Origin: Flavobacterium sp.
GTDB taxonomy: Bacteria; Bacteroidota; Bacteroidia; Flavobacteriales; Flavobacteriaceae
DNA: 64,000 nt
Reading direction: 5' to 3'
Assembly: GCF_017744675.1 (NCBI RefSeq)
Contig: NZ_JAGIAV010000001.1
Location: 800,907-864,906 of the forward strand
Below are positions 41,295 through 49,734 of this stretch, in pieces. The position numbers were made by a program, and so were the translations under genes. Within the stretch, counting starts at the first letter, position 1. Every line of letters starts with the position of its first letter. The notes under the pieces were generated by a model. That model saw nothing but the letters and a program-made list of their open reading frames with translations, was not told the origin of the DNA and made no database searches.

Positions 41295-41327
41295 AGAAAT
41301 TAAATGTCAAATAATTGAAATAATTAT

Positions 41328-41364
41328 AAGCAGTTAGAAATTCTTTTCTTACTGCTTTTTTTTA
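41328..41364 (+). terminator. terminator after the decayed peptide
   Basis: AAGCAGTTAGAA (41328-41339) pairs with TTCTTACTGCTT (41346-41357) with one mismatch, then a T-run. Confidence 0.7.
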
Positions 41365-41439
41365 TATGATTTAACAGAAAAGACAGAAGCTTCAAATGTC
41401 TTAAAAGGATTGAAGCAATAACAAATCAAAAAACAAATT

Positions 41440-41628
41440 ATGAAAAAATTAAAAGACCTATTTGGAGTTGAAGTTTTAGGTGTTATTGAAAAGAAAAATA
41501 TTTTTGGTGGTGGAGGCGGTGTTGAGGCATGCTATTGCCCTGATGGTTCTTTTGCAGGAATTATACATGTAAACGAAGGTGAGACTTGCCAGTCGGTTAT
41601 CGAAGAAGGCTGTTTGCTGGACCACTAA
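41440..41628 (+). CDS. Cys-containing GG-leader peptide precursor 4 (62 aa)
   Basis: Starts MKKLKDLFGVEVLGVIEKKN, then IFGGGGG, with a core VEACYCPDGSFAGI... of four Cys. The leader differs from the MLxxIL type but keeps the charged EKKN(x)2-GG ending. A glycine run of five blurs the exact cut site. Followed by a very strong terminator, so the peptide mRNA is separated from the transporter genes. Confidence 0.75.
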   Translation: MKKLKDLFGVEVLGVIEKKNIFGGGGGVEACYCPDGSFAGIIHVNEGETCQSVIEEGCLLDH

Positions 41629-41643
41629 TTTAAAGTAAGTTTG

Positions 41644-41690
41644 AAAAAAGAAAGGCTTTGTTGTTTTAACAAAGCCTTTCTTTTTTCAGT
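41644..41690 (+). terminator. strong terminator between peptide and transporter genes
   Basis: AAAAAAGAAAGGCTTTGTT (41644-41662), loop GTTTT, AACAAAGCCTTTCTTTTTT (41668-41686): a perfect 19-bp stem ending in T residues. Confidence 0.88.
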
Positions 41691-41810
41691 TTCCTTTTTA
41701 GAATTTGCTTAAATCAATTGAAAGTTGAATTTTTAACCAATTAATTAAACATTGAACTGTTTTTTTAAGAATTTTTGTATAATATTGTTGTAAGATAAAC
41801 CCAATTATAG

Positions 41811-44003
41811 TTGAAAAAATTCACCAATTACAAACAGGCAGATCATAAAGATTGTGGCCCTACATGTTTAAAAATTATTGCAAAACATTACGGCAAAACA
41901 ATCAATATTCAGGAGTTGAGAGATTTTAGCGAAACAACTCGTGAGGGAAGTAATTTGCTTTTTCTGAGCGATGCTGCTGAGAAAATTGGTTTTAGAACTT
42001 TGGGAGTAAAATTAAGTTTAGAAAGGCTGGAAGAAGCGCCTCTGCCATGCATCCTGCATTGGAACAATAACCATTATGTGGTGCTCTACAAAATAAAAAG
42101 AGGAATTTACTATATTTCTGATCCTGCTTTTGGACTTATTACATACAGTAAAGAAGATTTTTTAAAATTCTGGATTGGCAATAATGCTGACGGTGAAACA
42201 AAGGAAGGAATTGCGCTATTGATTGAAGCAACACCAAAATTTTTTCAGTCTGAATTTGATAAAGAAGATAATAAGGGATTAGGATTTGGAATTTTGTCAC
42301 AATATGTGCTTCGTTATAAATCTTTTCTTATCCAACTTGCAATAGGGCTCCTTGCAAGCAGTTTGCTCAGTTTGATTTTTCCGTTTTTGACTCAGAGTAT
42401 TGTCGATGTCGGAATCCAGAATCAGAATATTAATTTCATTTATCTGATATTATTTGCCCAACTGTTTCTTTTTGCTGGAAGAACAGGTCTGGAACTCATA
42501 AGAAGCTGGATATTGCTGCATCTTTCCACGCGCATCAATATTTCCTTAATTTCAGATTTCTTTATCAAGCTAATGAATCTGCCGATTTCTTTTTTTGATG
42601 TAAGAATGACCGGTGATATCATGCAGAGGATAAATGATCACCATAGAATCGAAAAGATACTTACCACATCGTCTTTAAACGTGCTGTTTTCTATTATTAA
42701 TATGTTCGTATTGGGAGCAGTTCTAGCTTATTTTAACCTTAAGATATTTTTGGTGTTTTTTGCAGGAAGCCTTCTTTATTTTGGCTGGATAACCATGTTT
42801 TTAAAACGAAGAGAAGTTTTAGATTACAAACGTTTTGCTGAAGTTTCTAATGAGCAGAGCAAGGTAATGGAACTCATAAACGGGATGCAGGAAATTAAGC
42901 TTCATAACGCAGAAAAACAAAAAAGATGGGGTTGGGAATATGTTCAGGCAAGACTCTTCAGAGTTTCAATAAAAGGACTGGTTTTAGAACAGTCACAAAC
43001 TATAGGTTCGTCAGTAATAAATGAATTAAAAAATATTTTTATCACTTTCTTATCTGCAAAGCTGGTTATCGACGGTTCGATCACCTTAGGGATGATGCTG
43101 GCGATCAGTTCGATAGTAGGCAGCTTAAACGGACCAATTACACAGCTTATTCAATTTGTGAGGGAACTTCAGGATGCTAAAATTTCATTGGCAAGACTTT
43201 CTGAGATTCACGAAAAAGAAGATGAAACGCAGCAAGAAGAACACCAGTCTAATGATGTGCCTTATGATTCGGATATCGAACTAAAAAATGTTTCTTATAG
43301 ATATTTAGGTTCAGATACCCCTGTTTTAGATAGTTTAAGCCTAAAAATTCCAGCCAATAAAGTGACGGCAATAGTAGGAGTAAGTGGCAGCGGCAAAACG
43401 ACGCTTATGAAACTCCTGCTAAAATTTTACGAACCCGAAAAAGGAGAAATAAGTATTGGAAATTCGCAGCTTAAAAATATTTCGCAAAAGGCCTGGCGGT
43501 CTGCTATCGGTTCTGTAATGCAGGAAGGTTTTATTTTTAGCGATACGATTGCCAACAATATTGCCTTTGGAGTAGACAAAATTGATAAAGAAAGGTTGGT
43601 TTATGCATCAGATGTGGCAAATATCAAGCAGTATATTAGCGAACTTCCTTTGGGGTATAATACCAAAATCGGTGCAGAAGGATTAGGAATGAGTACAGGA
43701 CAGAAACAGCGTCTGCTTATTGCCAGAGCAGTGTATAAAAATCCTGAAATTTTGTTTTTTGATGAAGCAACATCAGCTTTGGATGCCAATAACGAAAAAG
43801 AAATTATGCAGAAATTGGATATTTTCTTTAAAAACAAAACAGTGATTGTAATTGCACATCGATTAAGTACGGTAATGAATGCAGATCAGATTGTGGTTTT
43901 GGACAAAGGCAAAATCATCGAAATTGGAAACCATACCGCACTCGTTGAGCAAAAAGGAAATTATTTTGAATTGGTTAAAAATCAATTACAGTTAGGCAAT
44001 TAA
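41811..44003 (+). CDS. peptidase-containing ABC transporter (C39 peptide exporter)
   Basis: A 730-aa protein. The N-terminal C39 peptidase has Gln9, catalytic Cys15 in KDCGPTCL, His88 in WNNNHYVVL and Asp104 in SDPAFG, so it is active by inspection. Six TM helices (about 165-450) follow, then a nucleotide-binding domain with Walker A VSGSGKTT near 525, signature MSTGQKQR near 630 and Walker B ILFFDEATSALD. It cleaves GG leaders and exports the core peptides across the inner membrane. The start codon is TTG: no ATG lies before the peptidase motif. The HlyD adaptor starts 2 nt after the stop. Confidence 0.93.
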   Translation: MKKFTNYKQADHKDCGPTCLKIIAKHYGKTINIQELRDFSETTREGSNLLFLSDAAEKIGFRTLGVKLSLERLEEAPLPCILHWNNNHYVVLYKIKRGIYYISDPAFGLITYSKEDFLKFWIGNNADGETKEGIALLIEATPKFFQSEFDKEDNKGLGFGILSQYVLRYKSFLIQLAIGLLASSLLSLIFPFLTQSIVDVGIQNQNINFIYLILFAQLFLFAGRTGLELIRSWILLHLSTRINISLISDFFIKLMNLPISFFDVRMTGDIMQRINDHHRIEKILTTSSLNVLFSIINMFVLGAVLAYFNLKIFLVFFAGSLLYFGWITMFLKRREVLDYKRFAEVSNEQSKVMELINGMQEIKLHNAEKQKRWGWEYVQARLFRVSIKGLVLEQSQTIGSSVINELKNIFITFLSAKLVIDGSITLGMMLAISSIVGSLNGPITQLIQFVRELQDAKISLARLSEIHEKEDETQQEEHQSNDVPYDSDIELKNVSYRYLGSDTPVLDSLSLKIPANKVTAIVGVSGSGKTTLMKLLLKFYEPEKGEISIGNSQLKNISQKAWRSAIGSVMQEGFIFSDTIANNIAFGVDKIDKERLVYASDVANIKQYISELPLGYNTKIGAEGLGMSTGQKQRLLIARAVYKNPEILFFDEATSALDANNEKEIMQKLDIFFKNKTVIVIAHRLSTVMNADQIVVLDKGKIIEIGNHTALVEQKGNYFELVKNQLQLGN

Positions 44004-44005
44004 TT

Positions 44006-45301
44006 ATGGCAGAAAATAACGATACATTTGAATTAAGAAGTGAAGAAGTACAGGATATACTCACCAAAGTGCCGCATTGGATGATACGATGGGGAACAGT
44101 TTTGATATTTTCTATTATCGTAATGCTCTTTTTTGTCTCTTGGTTTGTCAAATACCCAGATGTTGTTAAAACTGAAATTGTAATTACCACCAATATTCCG
44201 CCAGAGAAAATAGTGTCAAAATCGTCTGGGCGCATTGAAGCTATTTTGGTTAAAAATAAAACGTTTGTTGCTAAAAACAGCACGCTGGCCATAATTGAAA
44301 ACACAGCCAATTACAAAGATGTTTTTCTGTTAAAAGATATTGTAGAGCAATATGATATAAACAATTCTAAAAAAGAGTTTCCTTTTGGGCTTTTAAAAAA
44401 CACGCAATTGGGCGAAATCGAAAGCGCATATGCGGCATTTCAGAAGGATTATCAAGCGCAGGAACTAAATAAAGACCTGCATCCTTTTCAAGTCGAAACT
44501 AGAGCGCAGCAGTCTGAAAAAGTTCAGATAACGGAAAGGATAGAAATTTTGCAGCAGCAGAAATTGATTAACGAACGAGAATTGGAACTTCAGAAAAATG
44601 AAGTGGCCCGTTTTGAAACGCTGTTTAATAAAGGAATTATTTCTGCGCAGGAAATGGAAGTGAAAAAGCTAAATTTCCTTCAAGCGCAAAAGAATTACAG
44701 AAGCTTATTATCGTCGATTTCCCAATTGAAATCTTCTCTTATCGACAATGCAAAATCAAGCCAGAGCCTGCAGATAAACAGCACCAAAGAAGAAGTTAAC
44801 CTTGGGCGCAGCGTTTCGCAGTCTTTTTATCAGTTAAAAAAAGTAATACGCGATTGGGAGCTGGCTTATGCTTTGAAATCATCGATTAGCGGAAAGGTTA
44901 CTTTTCTACAAGTTTGGAATGAAAACCAGACTATAACTATTGGAGATAATGTATTTTCGATAATTCCAGATGCAAAAAATAGTTTTATCGGTAAAGTGAA
45001 AGCGCCGGCTTTAAATTCTGGAAAGATAAAAATAGGGCAGAGAGTCAATATCCGTTTGGCCAATTATCCAGATCGAGAATTTGGCGTTCTAAAAGGCGAA
45101 ATCAAAAATATTTCGCTAGTCCCAGATAAAGATGGCAATCTTCTTATAGATGTTGCTCTTCCAAATGGTTTAAAAACATCCTACGATAAACAGATTACTT
45201 TTCAGCAGGAAATGAAAGGAAGCGCAGAAATTGTAACCGAAGATCTCCGCTTAATTGAAAGGATTCTGTATCAGTTTAAAAGCATATTTGAACAAGTTTA
45301 A
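44006..45301 (+). CDS. HlyD-family secretion adaptor
   Basis: A 431-aa protein with one N-terminal TM helix (WGTVLIFSIIVMLFFVSWF, about residues 29-48). A biotinyl-lipoyl-like half-motif follows (IVSKSSGRIEAILVKNKTFV), then a long coiled-coil hairpin (EKVQITERIEILQQQKLINE onward to about residue 255). The second lipoyl half is SSISGKVTFLQVWNENQTI, and a beta-barrel region follows (INIRLANYPDREFG). It bridges the ABC exporter to an outer-membrane channel not encoded here. Its start is 2 nt from the exporter stop, so they are co-translated. Confidence 0.9.
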   Translation: MAENNDTFELRSEEVQDILTKVPHWMIRWGTVLIFSIIVMLFFVSWFVKYPDVVKTEIVITTNIPPEKIVSKSSGRIEAILVKNKTFVAKNSTLAIIENTANYKDVFLLKDIVEQYDINNSKKEFPFGLLKNTQLGEIESAYAAFQKDYQAQELNKDLHPFQVETRAQQSEKVQITERIEILQQQKLINERELELQKNEVARFETLFNKGIISAQEMEVKKLNFLQAQKNYRSLLSSISQLKSSLIDNAKSSQSLQINSTKEEVNLGRSVSQSFYQLKKVIRDWELAYALKSSISGKVTFLQVWNENQTITIGDNVFSIIPDAKNSFIGKVKAPALNSGKIKIGQRVNIRLANYPDREFGVLKGEIKNISLVPDKDGNLLIDVALPNGLKTSYDKQITFQQEMKGSAEIVTEDLRLIERILYQFKSIFEQV

Positions 45302-45343
45302 AAGTAATTCTAATCTAACCATAACCCAAGCCACAAATTTTAA

Positions 45344-46987
45344 ATGAAAAAAACACTACTTATTACTTTTGTATTATTATTTCAAATTTCTTTTTCTAAA
45401 CCAATAACTGAAACTCAAAAGTTAGCCGCAACTTGCAAAGTTTGGGGCTTTTTAAAATATTATCATCCAAATGTTACTGATGGAAGTAAAAATTGGGACG
45501 AACAATTGTTTCAAATCTTACCAAAAGTTGAAGAAGCCCAAACTTCTGAAGCATTTTCTCAAGTGATAGAAAATTGGATTGTTTCTTTAGGCGAAATCAA
45601 AAAGCAGGAAAACACAAAAACTAAAAAAGAATACTTTGATAAAAATTTTGATTTGTCTTGGCTCAATAAAAATGATTTGTTTTCGAAATCACTTTCGAAG
45701 AAATTAAAGTTTATTGAAGAAAACAGGATTCAAGATAAACAATACTACGTTGACTTCAAGCTTGGTGGAGGAATGCCTTTGCAGTTCAAAAATGAAGTAA
45801 AGTACACAGAGTTTAAATGGGAAGATGAGAAAATGCGCCTTTTAGCTCTTTTTAGATATTGGAACTATATTGAATATTTCTTTCCATACAAATATCAAAT
45901 GGATGAAAATTGGGATAAAGTGTTAACAGAAATGTTGCCGAGGTTTTATGCTCCAAAATCTGAAAAGGATTTTAATTTGGCAATGCGTGAAATCTCTATA
46001 AAGTTAAATGACACTCACGCTTCAACTCAAATGCCTCAATTGTTCGAATATTTTGGGGATAAATTTATTCCAGCCGATGTCAGTTTTATAGATGAGAAAG
46101 CAATTGTTGTTGGTTTGAAAAATGATTCTTTGGCAAAAGTCAGCGATATTAAAATCGGAGATGTATTTACAAAAGTTAACGGAAAATTGGTAGCAGAACT
46201 TTTAAAAGAAAACAGAAAGTATGTTGAGGGATCCAATGAACCATCTATTTTAAGAAATGCTTATTGGACTATTTTTAATGGAAAATCAGATGCAGTAGAG
46301 GTGGAGTTTATTCGAAATGGAAAGTCTGAAGTAAAATCTATTAAACGTTACAAGTATAAAGACTTAAAAATTCAGTTTCCAGATCGTGAAAAATGGAAAA
46401 TACTAGAAGGCAATATCGGTTATGTTAATTACGATGCTTTAGAAGAAAGGGATGTTCCTGCTCTCATATCAGCATTGAATAATACAAGTGCTGTTATTTT
46501 CGATAATCGAGAGCGTCCTCATGATGTTATGTATGCAATTTCAGATTGGCTTAACCCTGAACAGAAAGAGTTTGTGAAGTTCTTAGATCCAGATGTAAGT
46601 TATCCAGGACGTTACTTATGGAGAAATGAAACTTTAAAGTGTGGTAAAAATAATCCAGAATATTACAAAGGAAAAGTAATTGTTTTAATAAATGAAAAAG
46701 CAGTGAGCCATGCAGAATTTAATGCGATGAGTTTACAAACAGCTCCAAAAGTTAAAGTGATTGGAAGCCAAACTGGCGGTGCAGATGGTGCAAATTATGG
46801 TTTTCCAATTATAAAAGGATTTTATACTTCATTTACTTGTTATGGTGTCTTTTATCCGAATAAAAAAGAAACACAACGAATTGGGATTGTTCCAGATATT
46901 GAAGTAAAACCAACTATTTTGGGAATCCAGCAAGGAAGAGACGAAATTTTGGAAAGAGCGATTCTTTTTGCTAAAAATGGCAAATAA
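45344..46987 (+). CDS. S41-family peptidase, exported, paralogue in the secretion operon
   Basis: A 547-aa protein, signal peptide LLITFVLLFQISFS. Same plan as the protein at 13758-15407: LAATCKVWGFLKYYHP, YIEYFFPYKYQM, a PDZ-like IKIGDVFTKVNGKLV, and the S41 core with putative nucleophile Ser in NEKAVSHAEF and GSQTGGADG. It ends PTILGIQQGRDE. It starts 42 nt after the HlyD gene with no terminator between, so it is probably co-transcribed with the exporter and may trim or clear exported peptides or envelope proteins. The Lys-less glycine loop is shared with its paralogue. Confidence 0.85.
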   Translation: MKKTLLITFVLLFQISFSKPITETQKLAATCKVWGFLKYYHPNVTDGSKNWDEQLFQILPKVEEAQTSEAFSQVIENWIVSLGEIKKQENTKTKKEYFDKNFDLSWLNKNDLFSKSLSKKLKFIEENRIQDKQYYVDFKLGGGMPLQFKNEVKYTEFKWEDEKMRLLALFRYWNYIEYFFPYKYQMDENWDKVLTEMLPRFYAPKSEKDFNLAMREISIKLNDTHASTQMPQLFEYFGDKFIPADVSFIDEKAIVVGLKNDSLAKVSDIKIGDVFTKVNGKLVAELLKENRKYVEGSNEPSILRNAYWTIFNGKSDAVEVEFIRNGKSEVKSIKRYKYKDLKIQFPDREKWKILEGNIGYVNYDALEERDVPALISALNNTSAVIFDNRERPHDVMYAISDWLNPEQKEFVKFLDPDVSYPGRYLWRNETLKCGKNNPEYYKGKVIVLINEKAVSHAEFNAMSLQTAPKVKVIGSQTGGADGANYGFPIIKGFYTSFTCYGVFYPNKKETQRIGIVPDIEVKPTILGIQQGRDEILERAILFAKNGK

Positions 46988-47002
46988 AAAATTTAAATAG
47001 AA

Positions 47003-47040
47003 TCTTTGTCAAGGTTAAAACTTTGACAAAGATGTTTTTT
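47003..47040. terminator. TTTGTCAAAG-family terminator
   Basis: TCTTTGTCAAGG (47003-47014) and CTTTGACAAAGA (47021-47032), one mismatch, then TGTTTTTT. It ends the S41 transcript and abuts the stop of the converging methyltransferase gene. Confidence 0.75.
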
Positions 47041-47746
47041 ACATCTTCAAATAAAACTCTTTTGTCAGTTCAATATATTCTGGAGTATAAACATGACGAT
47101 CAATTTCGATAATTAGTTCATCAATTTCAATCTCAGAAACTTCATTTCGGCTAAAAGCCAATAAACTACGTTTGATTTCAGTTTTTGGAGTTCCTTTAAC
47201 TCTAGTTATTTTTAGTGGATATAATTCGAATTCTTTAGCCAAAGCAATGAATTTTTCTTCTTCTTTAAAAGGAATAATAACAGCTAGAATTCCGTTTTCA
47301 GAAAGCAGCAAATCGGCAGCTTCAACAATTTCCTCAAAAGGCATTGCATCTTGAAAACGAGCTAAATCACGTTGTTCGCTTTCTGTTTTGTAATTCTCAG
47401 CATAAAAAGGCGGATTTGAAACAATCAAATCATATTCGTCTTCTGGCTCTTCAATAAATTCATCTAAACCCGCATGAAAGCAAAATAATCGATCGCCCCA
47501 AGGAGAAGATTCAAAATTTTCTACTGCTTGTTCGTAAGCATCTTCATCAATTTCCAATGCATCAATTTGTTCGGCATTTGTTCGCTGTGCCAGCATTAAA
47601 GCAATAATTCCTGTTCCAGCTCCAATATCTAAAATACTAAACGGATTGTGATGGATAGGAGCCCAAGCGCCGAGTAAAACGCCATCTGTTCCTACTTTCA
47701 TAGCGGTTTTGTCTTGCTTGACAGAAAATTGTTTAAACTGAAACAC
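47039..47746 (-). CDS. tRNA1(Val) A37 N6-methyltransferase-like (YfiC/TrmN6)
   Basis: A 235-aa class I methyltransferase. It begins with the FKQFSVKQDKTAMKVGTDGV opening shared by YfiC proteins. The AdoMet loop is LDIGAGTGIIALMLAQR and the N6-adenine motif is VSNPPFYAEN. The length fits TrmN6. It would modify adenosine 37 next to the anticodon of tRNA-Val. It has no tight operon neighbours. RNA versus other adenine targets cannot be separated by motif alone. Confidence 0.88.
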   Translation of the reverse strand: MFQFKQFSVKQDKTAMKVGTDGVLLGAWAPIHHNPFSILDIGAGTGIIALMLAQRTNAEQIDALEIDEDAYEQAVENFESSPWGDRLFCFHAGLDEFIEEPEDEYDLIVSNPPFYAENYKTESEQRDLARFQDAMPFEEIVEAADLLLSENGILAVIIPFKEEEKFIALAKEFELYPLKITRVKGTPKTEIKRSLLAFSRNEVSEIEIDELIIEIDRHVYTPEYIELTKEFYLKM

Positions 47747-47830
47747 TAATTTAAGATTTAAGATTAATGAGTGCTGATTTTTGATTTTTCTAGAATTAAA
47801 TCTAAAAATCTAATATTCTAAGAAGTCTAT

Positions 47831-48355
47831 TTAAAGGTACATTTCTACCAATCCTTCAGGAAGATCCATGATTACTTTTTTGTTCTCGCGATCGATTTTT
47901 ACAAGGAAATTATCGATCATTGGAACTAAGATTTCAACTTCTCCATTTAAAACCTCAAAAAGAGGCTGGGCAGTTGAATCGTTTATAGAAGTTATTTTTC
48001 CGAAAACACCCAAACGTTTGTCTTCAATTTCAAAACCAATAACTTCGTGGAAGTAGAATTTGTTGCCTGAAAGTTTTGGCAACATAGTTAAAGGAAGATA
48101 AACGCCGTTTCCTACAATAGCATCGGCATCTTCTTCGGTATTTACATCTTCAAAACGAACTCTTAAAAAGTCGTTTTTGTGTAAAGAACTATTTTCAATA
48201 AAAAAAGGAACCAAGTGTTTGTTGTGTTCAACAAACACTGATTCCAGATTTTCGTATAACTCAGGTTCGTCTGTGTCTAAATAGACCAAAACTTCACCCT
48301 TGAAACTAAATTTTTTAGCGATTTTACCTAAATAAAAACAATCTTCTTTACGCAT
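47831..48355 (-). CDS. rimM: 16S rRNA processing protein RimM
   Basis: A 174-aa protein with the RimM N-terminal beta-barrel (FYLGKIAKKFSFKGEVLVYL), the RVRFEDVNTEEDADAIVGNG VYLP stretch, and the PRC-type C-terminal barrel (FYFHEVIGFEIEDKRLGVFG, EILVPMIDNFLVKID). A maturation factor for the 30S head that binds ribosomal protein S19. The start is 48355 (MRKEDCFYLGK). The frame is open for 52 more codons, but those lie antisense-free inside rpsP in another frame and encode low-complexity Leu/Lys. It lies 16 nt after rpsP, the usual order. Confidence 0.93.
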   Translation of the reverse strand: MRKEDCFYLGKIAKKFSFKGEVLVYLDTDEPELYENLESVFVEHNKHLVPFFIENSSLHKNDFLRVRFEDVNTEEDADAIVGNGVYLPLTMLPKLSGNKFYFHEVIGFEIEDKRLGVFGKITSINDSTAQPLFEVLNGEVEILVPMIDNFLVKIDRENKKVIMDLPEGLVEMYL

Positions 48356-48371
48356 TATCGCTAAATAAAAA

Positions 48372-48938
48372 TTATGCTTCAGTTGTTTCGTTATTCTCTT
48401 CAGCAGCAGGAGCTTCTTCAGCAGCCTCAACTTCAGCAACTTCTTCAGTAGCCTCAGCAGCTTGTGCAGCGGCAGCAGCTTCAGCTTGTGCAGCAGCAGC
48501 ATCAGCAACACGTTTAGCGTTAACTTCTTTCTCTGCTTTTAAAGCTGTAGCTTTAGCATCAGCTTTAGCTTTAGATAAACCATCTTTTTTAGCATCAACT
48601 TTACCAGCTTTTGCTTCTAACCAAGCAGCTAATTTAGCATCTGCTTGCTCTTGCGTTAAAGCGCCTTTACGAACTCCTCCATCAAGGTGGTGTTTCAATA
48701 AAGCACCTTTGTAAGAAAGGATAGCTCTTGCAGTATCAGTTGGTTGAGCACCATTGTGTAACCATTGAACTGCGCTGTCAAGGTTTAACTCAACAGTTGC
48801 TGGGTTAGTGTTTGGATTGTAAGTACCGATTTTCTCTAAGTATTTACCATCTCTTTTTGAGCGTGCATCTGCAGCTACTACCCAGTAAAAAGGTTTTCCT
48901 TTTTTACCGTGTCTTTGTAATCTAATTTTTACTGACAT
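48372..48938 (-). CDS. rpsP: 30S ribosomal protein S16 with long Ala/Glu-rich tail
   Basis: A 188-aa protein. Residues 1-80 are a standard bS16 (MSVKIRLQRHGKKGKPFYWV, ADARSKRDGKYLEKIGTYNP). About 100 further residues form a charged, Ala-rich helical extension ending in acidic EEAPAAEENNE. Such tails are typical of Bacteroidota S16, where bacterial S16 is otherwise about 80-90 aa. It is first in the rpsP-rimM operon. The -7 box TATCTTTG lies at 48996-48989 (minus strand). Confidence 0.95.
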   Translation of the reverse strand: MSVKIRLQRHGKKGKPFYWVVAADARSKRDGKYLEKIGTYNPNTNPATVELNLDSAVQWLHNGAQPTDTARAILSYKGALLKHHLDGGVRKGALTQEQADAKLAAWLEAKAGKVDAKKDGLSKAKADAKATALKAEKEVNAKRVADAAAAQAEAAAAAQAAEATEEVAEVEAAEEAPAAEENNETTEA

Positions 48939-48988
48939 AATCTTATTGATTAAATTTTGAGGTACTCGACCTCTGTTAATTAAGGGCG

Positions 48989-48996
48989 CAAAGATA
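48989..48996 (-). promoter_or_regulatory. -7 box of rpsP-rimM
   Basis: Minus strand TATCTTTG, exact TAnnTTTG, about 50 nt before rpsP. No convincing TTG at the proper distance. The leader between box and start contains the hairpin GAGGTCGAGTACCTC, which could serve ribosomal-protein feedback. Confidence 0.5.
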
Positions 48997-49102
48997 TAAT
49001 TTTTTTATGAAAAAGACGTTTCTAAAAAAGATTAAATACATTTAAGTTGTTTTTTTAGCATTTTTTTGACTTTTTAATTTAAGTATTTAGCGCTTAATGC
49101 GA

Positions 49103-49110
49103 TACTTTTG
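49103..49110 (+). promoter_or_regulatory. -7 box of the small lipoprotein gene
   Basis: TACTTTTG, exact TAnnTTTG, 20 nt before the ATG at 49130. The alternative start at 49097 would lie upstream of it. Confidence 0.5.
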
Positions 49111-49129
49111 CATCAAATTCATTTTAAAT

Positions 49130-49621
49130 ATGAAAAAATACTTTTACTTTTTGTCATTTTTACTGCTGTTTGTATCTTGTACAGAGGATATAAGATTTAA
49201 TAATCCAGCTTTTCAGACTTTAAAAGATAACAATTTTTGGCGGGCTCAAGTTTACACAAGCGAAACAGAATCGAATGGGACTTTTGTTATCGAAGGATCG
49301 TTAGGTTATGAGCAAATACGGTTTCAGCTTGCTGAACCATCTGAAAAAACCTTTGTATTGGGTGTAGACGACGTTACAAAAGCGACTTATAAAAACACAT
49401 ATAAAGGACAAGAAGCAGAATTTAGTACGGGAACTGGTAAAGGAAACGGACAGATTGTTGTGACTGAATATAATAAGGAAGATAATACTATTTCTGGAAC
49501 GTTTAAATTTACGGCAGTTAATACTGATCCTACTTCCGAAAAACAAACAATGTATTTTTCGGAAGGCGTTTTTTATAAAATTCCAATAACACCACAAGGA
49601 AATTTTGTTCCTGTCAACTAA
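49130..49621 (+). CDS. DUF6252-type lipoprotein
   Basis: A 163-aa protein. The lipoprotein signal is YFLSFLLLFVSC with its Cys near residue 17. A beta-sandwich-like mature domain follows with NFWRAQVYTSETESNGTFVI and the closing NGQIVVTEYNKEDNTISGTF, which resembles the DUF6252 family. Monocistronic. The start at 49130 is set by the promoter box and the normal signal-peptide length. Function unknown. Confidence 0.8.
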   Translation: MKKYFYFLSFLLLFVSCTEDIRFNNPAFQTLKDNNFWRAQVYTSETESNGTFVIEGSLGYEQIRFQLAEPSEKTFVLGVDDVTKATYKNTYKGQEAEFSTGTGKGNGQIVVTEYNKEDNTISGTFKFTAVNTDPTSEKQTMYFSEGVFYKIPITPQGNFVPVN

Positions 49622-49703
49622 GCTTTTGTTTGAGTTAAGCCTTCAAAATCAAAATAAAAACTTAAATAAACTCATAACATGGTGGATTAGATAGAAATAA
49701 GAT

Positions 49704-49711
49704 TACATTTG
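49704..49711 (+). promoter_or_regulatory. -7 box of the RRM protein gene
   Basis: TACATTTG, exact TAnnTTTG, 24 nt before the ATG. A TGG lies 18 nt upstream in place of TTG. Confidence 0.5.
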
Positions 49712-49734
49712 TGTATTATTATAAATAAATATCT

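Noticed and set aside
48356..48511. N-terminal extension of RimM
   Set aside because: Low-complexity Leu/Lys translated from the Ala-rich rpsP tail in another frame; the family start is at 48355.
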